A DNA stretch of 64,000 bases, taken from contig NZ_JALGYW010000003.1 in the NCBI RefSeq assembly GCF_023111095.1, positions 193,446 to 257,445 of the forward strand, read 5' to 3'. The translations under genes and the position numbers were made by a program. Origin of the DNA: Maribellus sp. YY47 (GTDB lineage: Bacteria > Bacteroidota > Bacteroidia > Bacteroidales > Prolixibacteraceae). Shown piece after piece: positions 38,047 through 46,825 of this stretch (position 1 is its first letter; every line of letters starts with the position of its first letter). The notes below the pieces were generated by a model. It made no database searches, was not told the origin of the DNA, and worked only from the letters and a program-made list of their open reading frames with translations.

Positions 38047-39309
38047 TTAATCGTTTTCCTTGTTTGCTGTAGTTGGTTTCAATACCGCCAGCTGAAGGAT
38101 TACTGCCACTGCCACAGGAATAGCCAGCATGGCCATATCTCTGCCCAAATTGCCTGAATCGGTTGATTTACCCAGCAATTCGGTTACAAAAGCACCAGCA
38201 AAAACACCGGTGAGGTTCATTAATCCGTAGCCCGCTGCACGATGGCGTGGCGACACAAACTGACAGAGTATAGGCATATTGTTGGCATCGAACATTCCGA
38301 ATCCGATTCCGAACAAAACTCCACCACCAATAATACCGGCAAAGCCGTGTCCCATGCCCAGTAACAACAAGGCAGGAATAGTAAGCGAAAGCCCAATGGC
38401 GCCGGTATAAATTCGTCCTCTGACGTTCTTCCCAATCCAGCGGTCGGCCAGGATACCGCCAAATATCACACCGATAAACGAAGATGCTGCAATCGTAATG
38501 GTAGCCAATGGTCCTGCTTTCGACATATCCATACCAAGGCTTTCAGAAAATAAGGTAGGCAGCCAGTTTTTGGTCGCCCATCCGGGGAAGCTCGGCGCAG
38601 CAAAATAGAAGAGGATCACCCAGAAGCTCATTGTCCCGAGCAACATTCCCAAACTTTGGGTAATGGACGCAAAACCGCTGATTTTTTCCGTTTTTGTATT
38701 CTGCTCGACCGGCGGAGCAGCAAAACGGTCCTTTTTCTCACGCAGGAAAAAGATGAGCACCACGCTGTACAAAATCCCGATCAATCCAAAAGAATGGAAA
38801 GCGGTTTGCCACGAAAACTCGTGAGCTACGGTAGCTCCAAAGCCGCCGATGGCCTGACCGAGATACAAACCGGTCATGTGAATACCAATGGCCAGCGAAC
38901 GCGTTCGCCCTTCGTGGTAATCGGCAATCAGTGCGAGAGCAGCAGGAATATACAAGGCTTCGCTAATTCCCATAAGGGCTCTGAGTACATATAAAACCTG
39001 GAAATTATTGGAGTAGCACATCGACAGCGTTACCGCCGACCAAACGGCTAAACTTCCAACAATCAACCACTTTCTGTTTACCCGGTCGGCCACAATTCCG
39101 GCGACCGGACTCATAAAACCATATATCCATAGAAACACCGCCATTAAACGGCCAAAATTTTCAGCCGTTTCCAGCTCTTTTATGTCGATCATCATCGACA
39201 CCTTCATAGTCGATAACATCTGACGATCCATATAATTCAAAAGGGCAACCACCCATAAAAGTCCTACTACCACCCAGGGATATATTGATTTTATTTTGCT
39301 TTGGTTCAT
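38047..39309 (-). CDS. nanT: MFS transporter of the sialic acid locus (NanT role)
   Basis: A 420-residue permease with twelve membrane helices of the anion:cation symporter type (RMLNYMDRQMLST-like opening NYMDRQMLSTMKVSM near residue 25, and a loop DRVNRKWLIVG). It is the last gene of the nine-gene sialoglycan operon, 45 bases after the epimerase. In other Bacteroidota an MFS protein in this place carries Neu5Ac or a derived sugar across the inner membrane, and I assign the role by context. Confidence 0.75.
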   Translation of the reverse strand: MNQSKIKSIYPWVVVGLLWVVALLNYMDRQMLSTMKVSMMIDIKELETAENFGRLMAVFLWIYGFMSPVAGIVADRVNRKWLIVGSLAVWSAVTLSMCYSNNFQVLYVLRALMGISEALYIPAALALIADYHEGRTRSLAIGIHMTGLYLGQAIGGFGATVAHEFSWQTAFHSFGLIGILYSVVLIFFLREKKDRFAAPPVEQNTKTEKISGFASITQSLGMLLGTMSFWVILFYFAAPSFPGWATKNWLPTLFSESLGMDMSKAGPLATITIAASSFIGVIFGGILADRWIGKNVRGRIYTGAIGLSLTIPALLLLGMGHGFAGIIGGGVLFGIGFGMFDANNMPILCQFVSPRHRAAGYGLMNLTGVFAGAFVTELLGKSTDSGNLGRDMAMLAIPVAVAVILQLAVLKPTTANKEND

Positions 39310-39354
39310 TTTATTTCGATTTGATTCTTTTTAGATATTTAGTATCCGTTATGT

Positions 39355-40527
39355 TTATCCGTAATTATGTATTTTCTCGAGCGTTTTCCAAACCTGGAAC
39401 ATACCGCGCGGAACATGGAAACATCCTTTCCATTTGCCGCCTTTCAGGTTAAGCAGTACTTCTCCCTGACGGTTGAGGTAGCCAAACCATTCGCCAAACT
39501 CGGCGTCGGCAAAATGCGCCCACGAATATTCGTGTACTTTTTCAAACCAGGCCAGACATTCTTCGTTGCCGGTAAGCGCGTATCCTTTTATCAGTGTGAT
39601 TAATGTTTCGATGTGCACCCACCAAAGTTTCTGGTCCCATTCAAGTTGTTGCGGCGGGGTTCCTTTTATATCGAGGAAATAGAAAATTCCGCCGTATTTT
39701 TCATCCCAGCCATATTTCAGCGTTCGCAAGGCAATATCAACTGCTTTTTGCGCCAACTCCGGCCTTTTTAAGCGTTCTGACAGGTCCATGATAAACCACA
39801 TGGCTTCGATGGCATGCCCCGGATTTAAGAGGCGTCCTTCAAACGAATCGGAAAAACTTCCGTCGGGATTTACATTTTCCAGAATCAATCCCGAATCGGG
39901 CTGATAGAAAACTTCCATTACTTCGTGCAATACTTTTTCAACCGTACTGTTCACCAGTTCGGGCTCCAGCAGGTGTTCGATTTCCAGCGCGAGATTGCAC
40001 ATAATCATGGGCAATGAAAAGCTCTTTAACGGACGTGTGCCGGGCACCAGCTTGTTGTAGTTGCCTTTGGGATTATCGCTTCGTTTTAAAATATTCTGAA
40101 AGGTATCTTTTGAGATAGCGGCAAACTCTTCGCTTCCGGTGGCTTTGCTCAGCTGACCAAATGCCATTGTAGCAAAACAGTCAGAAAAAATATTGTACGG
40201 CTGTACCAGCGGTTGTCCTTCGCGGGTAAGCGAAAAATACCAGTTCAGGTTACCGTCGTGTCCGTATTTTTGCAAAAAGGCAGCGCCATCGAGGGCAATC
40301 TGTAACCATTCCTGCTTTTGTTCCACTTCGTTGTACAGTTTGGCAAACATCCACACCTGGCGGGCTTGCAGCCAAATAAATTTATCGGTATCAAACACCT
40401 TTCCTTCACGGTCTAAGCAGGTGAAATAACCGCCAAATTCCTTGTCGAGCGAATTGGCTTCCCAAAAGGGAACCACTTTGTTTAACAGCTCGTTTTTATA
40501 TTGTTCCGATAAAACTTTAAAATCCAT
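39355..40527 (-). CDS. N-acylglucosamine 2-epimerase (AGE family, NanE role)
   Basis: A 390-residue (alpha/alpha)6-barrel enzyme. RQVWMFAKLYNEVE near residue 55, NPGHAIEAMWFIMDL near 235 (with a catalytic histidine) and WKGCFHVPRGMFQVWK near the end are AGE landmarks. It converts N-acetylmannosamine, released by the lyase, to N-acetylglucosamine. This is the non-phosphorylated route known from Bacteroides fragilis, which then needs a hexosamine kinase; none is in this window. It lies 18 bases after the mutarotase gene. Confidence 0.85.
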   Translation of the reverse strand: MDFKVLSEQYKNELLNKVVPFWEANSLDKEFGGYFTCLDREGKVFDTDKFIWLQARQVWMFAKLYNEVEQKQEWLQIALDGAAFLQKYGHDGNLNWYFSLTREGQPLVQPYNIFSDCFATMAFGQLSKATGSEEFAAISKDTFQNILKRSDNPKGNYNKLVPGTRPLKSFSLPMIMCNLALEIEHLLEPELVNSTVEKVLHEVMEVFYQPDSGLILENVNPDGSFSDSFEGRLLNPGHAIEAMWFIMDLSERLKRPELAQKAVDIALRTLKYGWDEKYGGIFYFLDIKGTPPQQLEWDQKLWWVHIETLITLIKGYALTGNEECLAWFEKVHEYSWAHFADAEFGEWFGYLNRQGEVLLNLKGGKWKGCFHVPRGMFQVWKTLEKIHNYG

Positions 40528-40545
40528 TTCTTTCAGTTTAATGTA

Positions 40546-41769
40546 TTATTCCTGTTCGTTTACAGAAATCTCGGCAAAAGTAACTTTTGGAGTACGCACC
40601 CCTGGTCTTACTTCTCCGTTGGGGATGTAAATCCGGTTATTGAATTTTACCGCCAGGGTAGTCACCTGTGTTGGAAAAGGAAGTTCTCCCTCTTGCACAC
40701 ATTCTCCGGTAAGCATGTTGTATAAAAACAATTGACGACTAAACCCCGGGTGTCCTTCCAGATGCTTTATTTTCTGGTTGTTTATTGTTTGTTTTTCTTC
40801 GGGAGTTTCGGCTGCAGCTACTGCATTCAGAAACGCTTCGGTTTTGTTAAACAGCAGTCCATCGTCTCCTCCGAAAAGAAGGATGTGGTTTCTACCCACG
40901 GCAGCGCCTGTTCCGGCCGCAAGAGGTACCGGTTTATTTTTAGCACCGGTTATATCTCCAACCTGTTCCCACGCTTTTTTCGAAGGTGAATATTTCAGCA
41001 CCGAGCTAAAAAATGTGCTTAGTTCGCCGGCTCTGTTGCGGCCTCCCAAAACGTAAATACACTCCTCGTTTCCGTCGTTCTGACTTACCACCACGGCATT
41101 CGACAACGGGCCGGGCATGTTGGGAAGTGCTTCCCATTCGAAATCAGCTTTAGCCACATCGGCGCAATACAACGACGAGATATTTCCATTAGTTCCTGAG
41201 CCTCCGGCCACATAAACCACCGATCCGATAGTTGCCGCGCCACAATTTGAAACGGCAACCGGGAAATCGGTCAGGCTGTTGATTTGCACGTCGCCCTGTT
41301 CTAACTTCAGTTTTAAAACGTCGGAAACCGGTCCGTTCACGTTTTCACCTCCAATGCAAATAACCTCGTCATTCACCGACACACAGGCTGAATAGGCCAA
41401 GGGAGCCGGAAGTTTTTGATCGGCCACCTGCCATGCTGCGTCCTTTTCCTTCAGGTTAAAAAAGAAAATATCGTCGTAATAGGTTTTTGTCCCTCCCTGC
41501 CAGGGAAAGGAATCCGGAAAGTTGGAACCTCCGGCAACAACCAACATCTCTGAAGATACTCCGGCCAATGCACCTGCAAGCCCTTTTTGTTCCTGCTGCC
41601 CGGCAGTTGGCGGAATATCCGGCAAACTTCCCCACTTGATATTCATAGCTTCTTTTTTTTCAACGGGAGAGCATTGAAACAGCGCTCCCCCTAAAATGAT
41701 GATTGAAAATATTCTTGCTTTTCGCTTAAAGCGTACTGAAAAGTTCCTGAATTTGTAGTCCCTGAACAT
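40546..41769 (-). CDS. nanM: N-acetylneuraminate epimerase/mutarotase, kelch beta-propeller (NanM type)
   Basis: A 407-residue kelch-repeat protein that interconverts the anomers of free sialic acid. Repeats are visible as VVAGGSNF, VICIGGENV, VYVAGGSGT, IYVLGGRNRAG and ILLFGGDDG. The N-terminus has a basic region and a hydrophobic segment ending GALFQCSP, which looks like a lipoprotein signal. The start at 41769 is the most likely of several; it overlaps the end of nanA by 44 bases. A later ATG (MNIKWGSLP) would lose the signal. The product probably works in the periplasm before uptake. Confidence 0.82.
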   Translation of the reverse strand: MFRDYKFRNFSVRFKRKARIFSIIILGGALFQCSPVEKKEAMNIKWGSLPDIPPTAGQQEQKGLAGALAGVSSEMLVVAGGSNFPDSFPWQGGTKTYYDDIFFFNLKEKDAAWQVADQKLPAPLAYSACVSVNDEVICIGGENVNGPVSDVLKLKLEQGDVQINSLTDFPVAVSNCGAATIGSVVYVAGGSGTNGNISSLYCADVAKADFEWEALPNMPGPLSNAVVVSQNDGNEECIYVLGGRNRAGELSTFFSSVLKYSPSKKAWEQVGDITGAKNKPVPLAAGTGAAVGRNHILLFGGDDGLLFNKTEAFLNAVAAAETPEEKQTINNQKIKHLEGHPGFSRQLFLYNMLTGECVQEGELPFPTQVTTLAVKFNNRIYIPNGEVRPGVRTPKVTFAEISVNEQE

Positions 41770-42643
41770 CTTTTTCAAACTTTTGGTAGGCTTCACTGCT
41801 CATATTTTTTATAGGTAAACGGAATTCTCCGCATTCAAAACCAATATAGCGCATGTAGGCTTTACCGGTTGCGATACCGCCGTATTTGCCCAGCAAGCGA
41901 ATCATATCGATGGATTGTTGTTGCAATTTACGTGCTTTTGCCAGGTCGCCGTTATCAAAAGCATCAATCAGCTGATAATACAATGGCGCTGCATAGTTGT
42001 AAGTACTTCCTACTCCACCGCGTGCTCCCAGCACCAATGCCGATAACAGGTTCTCGTCGCGTCCCCAAAGCATGTCGTATTTTCCGTCTGCAAAGTGAAT
42101 ACAACTCAGAAAATCCATAAAATCTTCGTGTGTGTACTTGATACCTGCCAGGTTAGGAATCATACCTGAAGCTTCCTGCAGGAAATCGTACATGGGCACA
42201 AAGCACCCTGAGAGTACCGGAATATGGTAAAAATAAAAAGGTACATCAGGAACCGCTTCTGCTACTTTTGCACAATATTCGGCCAACTGACCACCCGAAC
42301 CGGGTTTGAAATAATAAGGTGCCAACATAGCAATGGCATCTACTCCACACTCTTCCGAATGCTTGGCGTTTTCAATACATTCTTTGTAGGAAGTACCGCC
42401 AATCAGGTTAATAATTTTAAGTTCTTTTTTACCAGAAGCCGCTTTTACCCACTCCTCTGTAATTTGCATCTTTTCCTTTTGCGACAAGGAAACTCCCTCA
42501 CCGGTTGAGCCATTTACGAAAGCGCCAACCACTTTATTCTTCTCCAGTAATCCGACGTAATCCGGAATTTTGCCATAAACCACTTCTCCTTTGTTGTCCA
42601 TTGGAGTGAAGGGTGCTGCGATAAGGCCGTTAAATCTATTCAT
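41726..42643 (-). CDS. nanA: N-acetylneuraminate lyase
   Basis: A 305-residue class I aldolase of the DapA/NAL family. It splits Neu5Ac into ManNAc and pyruvate. Landmarks are GSTGEG (45-50, pyruvate site), the catalytic tyrosine Y139 in FYFYHIP, and the Schiff-base lysine K169 in GIKYTHEDF. The sequence fits the sialic-acid lyase branch better than dihydrodipicolinate synthase, and the gene context settles it. The overlap with the mutarotase gene suggests coupled translation. Confidence 0.93.
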   Translation of the reverse strand: MNRFNGLIAAPFTPMDNKGEVVYGKIPDYVGLLEKNKVVGAFVNGSTGEGVSLSQKEKMQITEEWVKAASGKKELKIINLIGGTSYKECIENAKHSEECGVDAIAMLAPYYFKPGSGGQLAEYCAKVAEAVPDVPFYFYHIPVLSGCFVPMYDFLQEASGMIPNLAGIKYTHEDFMDFLSCIHFADGKYDMLWGRDENLLSALVLGARGGVGSTYNYAAPLYYQLIDAFDNGDLAKARKLQQQSIDMIRLLGKYGGIATGKAYMRYIGFECGEFRLPIKNMSSEAYQKFEKDVQGLQIQELFSTL

Positions 42644-42712
42644 GTTTTCATTTTTTTTAAAATCTCTTTCGAGATACTTCTCTTTATATTCAATAATTCT
42701 GTATAAGTCAAG

Positions 42713-44833
42713 CTAAAGTGGACAGGCTACCCGAAAAGTAGATGCCGGCCACCCGTTTTCGTTTACCAGGTTAGCTCTGGAAAAAGGTTTCCAGCCATAG
42801 CGAACCTGTTCAATCTTTTTATCTTTTGATTTGATAATAATTTTATTGTCTTTCAAGGTTGCTGCAACGGGATAAAACAGGCCATCTTCTCCGGCCACTT
42901 CCAGTTCTCGAAGCACTTCGCCATCCGATGTTTTTAATTGCGCTGCATGTGAAAAAGTAAGAATCACTTTATCCTTTTCCTGCGTTACCGTGCTAATTTG
43001 TGGTCCGCCATCCGGAACATCTTGCATCCCGTAATTGCGCGACAAGGCCAGGTTGGCAAAACGTTCGCCAATTTCGATTTTATGCTTCGGATGCACATCC
43101 AGCGAATCGCCCAAATCGCTGGTTACTACCATTGCCGCTTTGGGAATGCTGAGTGCCAGTTCCCGCTGGGTTTCGCGAAAATACGGCCACGATGGACGGT
43201 CGATACTTGAAAGTTGCGCAAAATAAAAAGGCATTTCAGCATTGTTAAACGCCGAGCGCCATGATTTTACCAGCGCCGAAAAAGCATGCCTGAAATGTTC
43301 GGCATTGTGGGCATTCGATTCGCCCTGGTACCAGATGACTCCGGCCACCGGAATTCCTTGCACCAAGGACATACCAGCCTCGTAAATGTAAGCCGGCTCG
43401 TAGGGATGACGCTGCAGTTTGTTTTTGGCCAGTTCGGTATTGGTAGCTGCCCGCTCGCGGCACCAACCCTGGATAAAATCGTTCTGTTTCCAGTTATTCA
43501 GCACGTCCACCATGTACGGGTCGAACTCCAGCGTTTTGCGGTCGATAAACGCTTCGGCCGGTGCACCACCAACGCTGAGTTGTATCAGCCCAATCGGAAC
43601 GTTCAGTTTTTCATTCAGCTGTCGGCCAAATGTGTAACCAATAGCCGAAAATTCGGCTGCATCATCGGAACTACTCGGTTCCCATTCGCCGTCAAAAAAA
43701 TCGAGCTGATTTACTTTTACCAGCGTGGTTAAGTCCCAGTTTTTATTATCGGTACGGGCAAGGCCTTTTAACTTGTACAGACGAAGATTGGAGAAGTCGG
43801 CGGCATTGTCAATCAGCGTTGAAGCATTAACTGCGTGTTTTGTTTCAAAGTCCATGTTCGATTGCCCGGCACAAAGCCACACTTCGCCCACTAAAATATC
43901 TTCAAGCAAAATTGATTCGTTACTGTCGCTACTCACTTTTAGCTCGTAAGGCCCCCCGGCAGCTACCGCATCGAAAGTAACCGACCATTCGCCGTGTTCG
44001 TTGGCCGTACAGGTTCTTTTTTGCTTTGCAAAAGTCAGCGTAAGTTTTGTTCCGCTGTTGGCTTTTCCGTAAACCGGAATGGGCTTTTTTTGCTGCAGCA
44101 CCATGTGGTTCATAAAAACCGGCGCCAGGCTCAATCCTCCAAAATCGCCCGTAATATTTTCGTAAACGGTTTGCGCTAAAATTCCGGCTCCTTCCTCATT
44201 CGGATGAATAGCATCGGGAAATAATCCGGGACGGCCGTACAAGGCCGGGTGCAAATCGATTAACCCGGTTTTACTGTTTTTGGCCACTTGTTCAATGGCA
44301 TCCTGAATTTGCCAAAACCAGTCGCGTGTACCCGATTTAAAACGTGGATGCGTATTAAAAATAGGCGTCATTTTGCAAATGTACACCTGTGGTTTGTTGG
44401 AGCTGTGTGTGCGAAACGAATCAATCAGCGCCATGTAATCCGGCACAAACTCATCGCGGTAGCTGGGCCAGTTGCGTGGGTCGGTATCATTTAAACCAAG
44501 ATGAATAACGATAATGTCGGCATCAAATTTCAGGGCCTCGGGATACTCGGGCATTTCCACATACGGACGGTGCCCTTTGCTTAAAAGTGTGGCTCCACTG
44601 TGCCCGAAATTCTGCACCTCGTAAGCGTCGCCCAATAAATTCTGCAATTGCGAGGGATACGAATCGCGCTCGGGGTTGCTCAACAAATAACCGCGGGTCA
44701 CTGAATTCCCTACACAGGCTACTTTTATTTTCTTCTGTACATCGTTCTTTGATGACATGGCCATGGCACTTTGCCCGACGCCCAACACGAGCATCAACCA
44801 TCCTACCAATAACACTATGCAACGAAATTTCAT
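42713..44833 (-). CDS. nanS: Two-domain sialate O-acetylesterase (SGNH plus SIAE)
   Basis: A 706-residue secreted esterase (signal through about residue 24, ending AMA). It has two catalytic units. Residues 35-230 are an SGNH/GDSL domain with GNSVTRG (block I, serine near 43), HLGLNDTDPRNW (block III-like) and DAIHPNEEG (block V histidine). From about 235 a beta-sandwich leads into a sialate O-acetylesterase domain with WLCAGQSNMDFE near 315 and a histidine in SLDVHPKHKIEIG. Both remove O-acetyl groups from sialic acid so that the sialidase and lyase can act. The two sites may prefer different positions. Confidence 0.88.
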   Translation of the reverse strand: MKFRCIVLLVGWLMLVLGVGQSAMAMSSKNDVQKKIKVACVGNSVTRGYLLSNPERDSYPSQLQNLLGDAYEVQNFGHSGATLLSKGHRPYVEMPEYPEALKFDADIIVIHLGLNDTDPRNWPSYRDEFVPDYMALIDSFRTHSSNKPQVYICKMTPIFNTHPRFKSGTRDWFWQIQDAIEQVAKNSKTGLIDLHPALYGRPGLFPDAIHPNEEGAGILAQTVYENITGDFGGLSLAPVFMNHMVLQQKKPIPVYGKANSGTKLTLTFAKQKRTCTANEHGEWSVTFDAVAAGGPYELKVSSDSNESILLEDILVGEVWLCAGQSNMDFETKHAVNASTLIDNAADFSNLRLYKLKGLARTDNKNWDLTTLVKVNQLDFFDGEWEPSSSDDAAEFSAIGYTFGRQLNEKLNVPIGLIQLSVGGAPAEAFIDRKTLEFDPYMVDVLNNWKQNDFIQGWCRERAATNTELAKNKLQRHPYEPAYIYEAGMSLVQGIPVAGVIWYQGESNAHNAEHFRHAFSALVKSWRSAFNNAEMPFYFAQLSSIDRPSWPYFRETQRELALSIPKAAMVVTSDLGDSLDVHPKHKIEIGERFANLALSRNYGMQDVPDGGPQISTVTQEKDKVILTFSHAAQLKTSDGEVLRELEVAGEDGLFYPVAATLKDNKIIIKSKDKKIEQVRYGWKPFSRANLVNENGWPASTFRVACPL

Positions 44834-44843
44834 CTTAATTTTT

Positions 44844-46808
44844 TTATTTCAGTTCAGCTGAAAACTTCAGGCCTTCAACTTCTTTCATGGTTCCATTTTC
44901 ATCCTGTACCGGCACAAAAGTAAACATGCGTTTCCAGGTATCATTTTTGACTGGAATTTTCAGTAACACTTCGTTCCACCCCTTTTCCAGGAGAATGGAA
45001 GCCGGTTTTCTGAAAAAGTAATTTTCATCGGTGAACGGAATTTCTTCCGTGTTACTCGCCAGACTCGGATTATTCCATTGGGGCGCGGCAATCAGTTCGC
45101 CATTCAGCCAGGCTTTCGGGTGTGTATTGTGCCATTCCCCATTTTCCGGAAATGGTCCTCCCCGGCGGCCACCGGAACGCGACCAGTCGTGAAAACTTAT
45201 CCACGCTCCAACGCTTTGGTCCTGTGGCGACCAGATTTGCGTGTAGGCATAATAAGTTCCTGTTTCTTTTGGGAAATGCGACGGATAACCAAAGTAGTGC
45301 GTTAACTGAATTGTTCCGCCATAAAGCGGCCCCTGCCAGGTGTAATTTGCTGTGTCGATACGGTAGGTTCCCAACAACTTATCTTCTATCGGAAAGGCAA
45401 CATCAACATCTCCACCATTCGCGATCGGCCCCAGAACTTTCCATTCAATGTTTGATTGTTTTACATACGGAAACGGTTTACCCTGAAAATATTTATCGCG
45501 GTGCTCGATCATCCGGTCCTCAAAAGCGCTGAATTCATTGAATAGTTCACTTCCTTTTTCCGGTAGTTTTGCCAGGTAGTTTTCACCAACATCTGTTTTT
45601 TGGCCGGTCCACGAAGTTTCGACGTAGGTAACAATCCCCGGATACACGGGGTTTTGCACCAAAATGTCGTAAGCCTCATTTACATTGTTATCGTTCCAGC
45701 AACAGAAAATGCCTCCTATACGCAGCGAATCGCCGTGAGCAGCTCCGTTAATTCGATCGAAGTACAACTGAGTGATGCCCGACAAGGGATCGAGATGGTT
45801 GACGTAATTTAAACGGCAGTCGATATAACGGTGCCCCGGTTTGGGATGCCCGTTTGACGACCAAAGTTGCGTGATGGAAACCGAGTCGCCTTCGATATGC
45901 TGCCCCGGACGCCAAACAATCAGCTCGCGGCCGTGATATTGCGTTACCCGCTCAAGAAGCGCCGGCAACAACGTTGGTGATGGTTTTTCATAATCGTGCC
46001 AAACTTCGTCTGTTCCTAAATGGATGTAGGGCATCACGTTGGCCGGAGCCAGGCTGCACAATTCATCAACCAGGTCGATTAAAACCGGTTGTACGCGCGG
46101 ATCGCTCATCGTTTCAATGCCCATTGCTTTGCGGAAAGCAGCACTATGCCCGGGAATGTCGAACTCGGGTATCAGCGTAATTTTTCGTTCCCGGCAATAC
46201 GCCACCAGCGCTTTAAAATCTTCCTGGGTATAGAATTTCCCTTTCTCACGCGTCATGCTTTCCGCGGCGTTCAACTGCGGATAGATTTTGCTCTCCAGCC
46301 GCCAGCCCGGATTTTCGGTCACATGAAAATGAAACACGTTATACTTATAGGCCGCCAATACATCGATTTGCTCTTTCAGCATATCCATGGGTTGGAAATT
46401 CCGGCCTACATCCTGCATAAAACCACGAATGCGAAAAGCCGGCCAGTCAACAATCGTACAGCCTTTCAGGTAACGTTTTCCATTTTTTTCGACAAGCAGC
46501 TGTTTTACGGTTTGCAGGCCGCGGTAAATTCCGGTTTCGCTTGTGGCTTCCAGGATTACAGAATCGGCCGAAACATTTAAGCGATAGGCTTCCTTCTTGT
46601 TCAGCGGAACCTCCGGAATATCGGCAACTATGCGCTGCACAAAACAGGCGCTGCTGTCGGCCATATTAAATGACGACGTGCTCCATTCGATTTGCTGCGG
46701 CATCGGTATCAGCGCCGGAATTGGATCTTTTTCTGTGCTACATGAAAAAAGCATCCCGACAGCAACAAGCGCTGTCAGGAAGCTAAAATATTTTGATATT
46801 TTATTCAT
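44844..46808 (-). CDS. Beta-N-acetylhexosaminidase, GH20, lipoprotein
   Basis: A 654-residue enzyme with lipoprotein signal (ALVAVGMLFSCS). An N-terminal GH20b domain (30-120) precedes the barrel, which starts FRIRGFMQDVGRNF. The catalytic Asp-Glu pair is in YIHLGTDEVW near residue 274. After the barrel about 170 residues form a beta-sandwich (from NIEWKVLGPIANGG) that may bind carbohydrate. It should cut terminal GlcNAc or GalNAc from glycans after sialic acid removal. It is 17 bases after the sialidase gene. Confidence 0.9.
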   Translation of the reverse strand: MNKISKYFSFLTALVAVGMLFSCSTEKDPIPALIPMPQQIEWSTSSFNMADSSACFVQRIVADIPEVPLNKKEAYRLNVSADSVILEATSETGIYRGLQTVKQLLVEKNGKRYLKGCTIVDWPAFRIRGFMQDVGRNFQPMDMLKEQIDVLAAYKYNVFHFHVTENPGWRLESKIYPQLNAAESMTREKGKFYTQEDFKALVAYCRERKITLIPEFDIPGHSAAFRKAMGIETMSDPRVQPVLIDLVDELCSLAPANVMPYIHLGTDEVWHDYEKPSPTLLPALLERVTQYHGRELIVWRPGQHIEGDSVSITQLWSSNGHPKPGHRYIDCRLNYVNHLDPLSGITQLYFDRINGAAHGDSLRIGGIFCCWNDNNVNEAYDILVQNPVYPGIVTYVETSWTGQKTDVGENYLAKLPEKGSELFNEFSAFEDRMIEHRDKYFQGKPFPYVKQSNIEWKVLGPIANGGDVDVAFPIEDKLLGTYRIDTANYTWQGPLYGGTIQLTHYFGYPSHFPKETGTYYAYTQIWSPQDQSVGAWISFHDWSRSGGRRGGPFPENGEWHNTHPKAWLNGELIAAPQWNNPSLASNTEEIPFTDENYFFRKPASILLEKGWNEVLLKIPVKNDTWKRMFTFVPVQDENGTMKEVEGLKFSAELK

Positions 46809-46825
46809 TTTCGGTTGACATTTTA

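Noticed and set aside
37915-38157. 80-codon plus-strand frame
   Set aside because: It overlaps the end of the MFS gene on the other strand and has no recognisable features.
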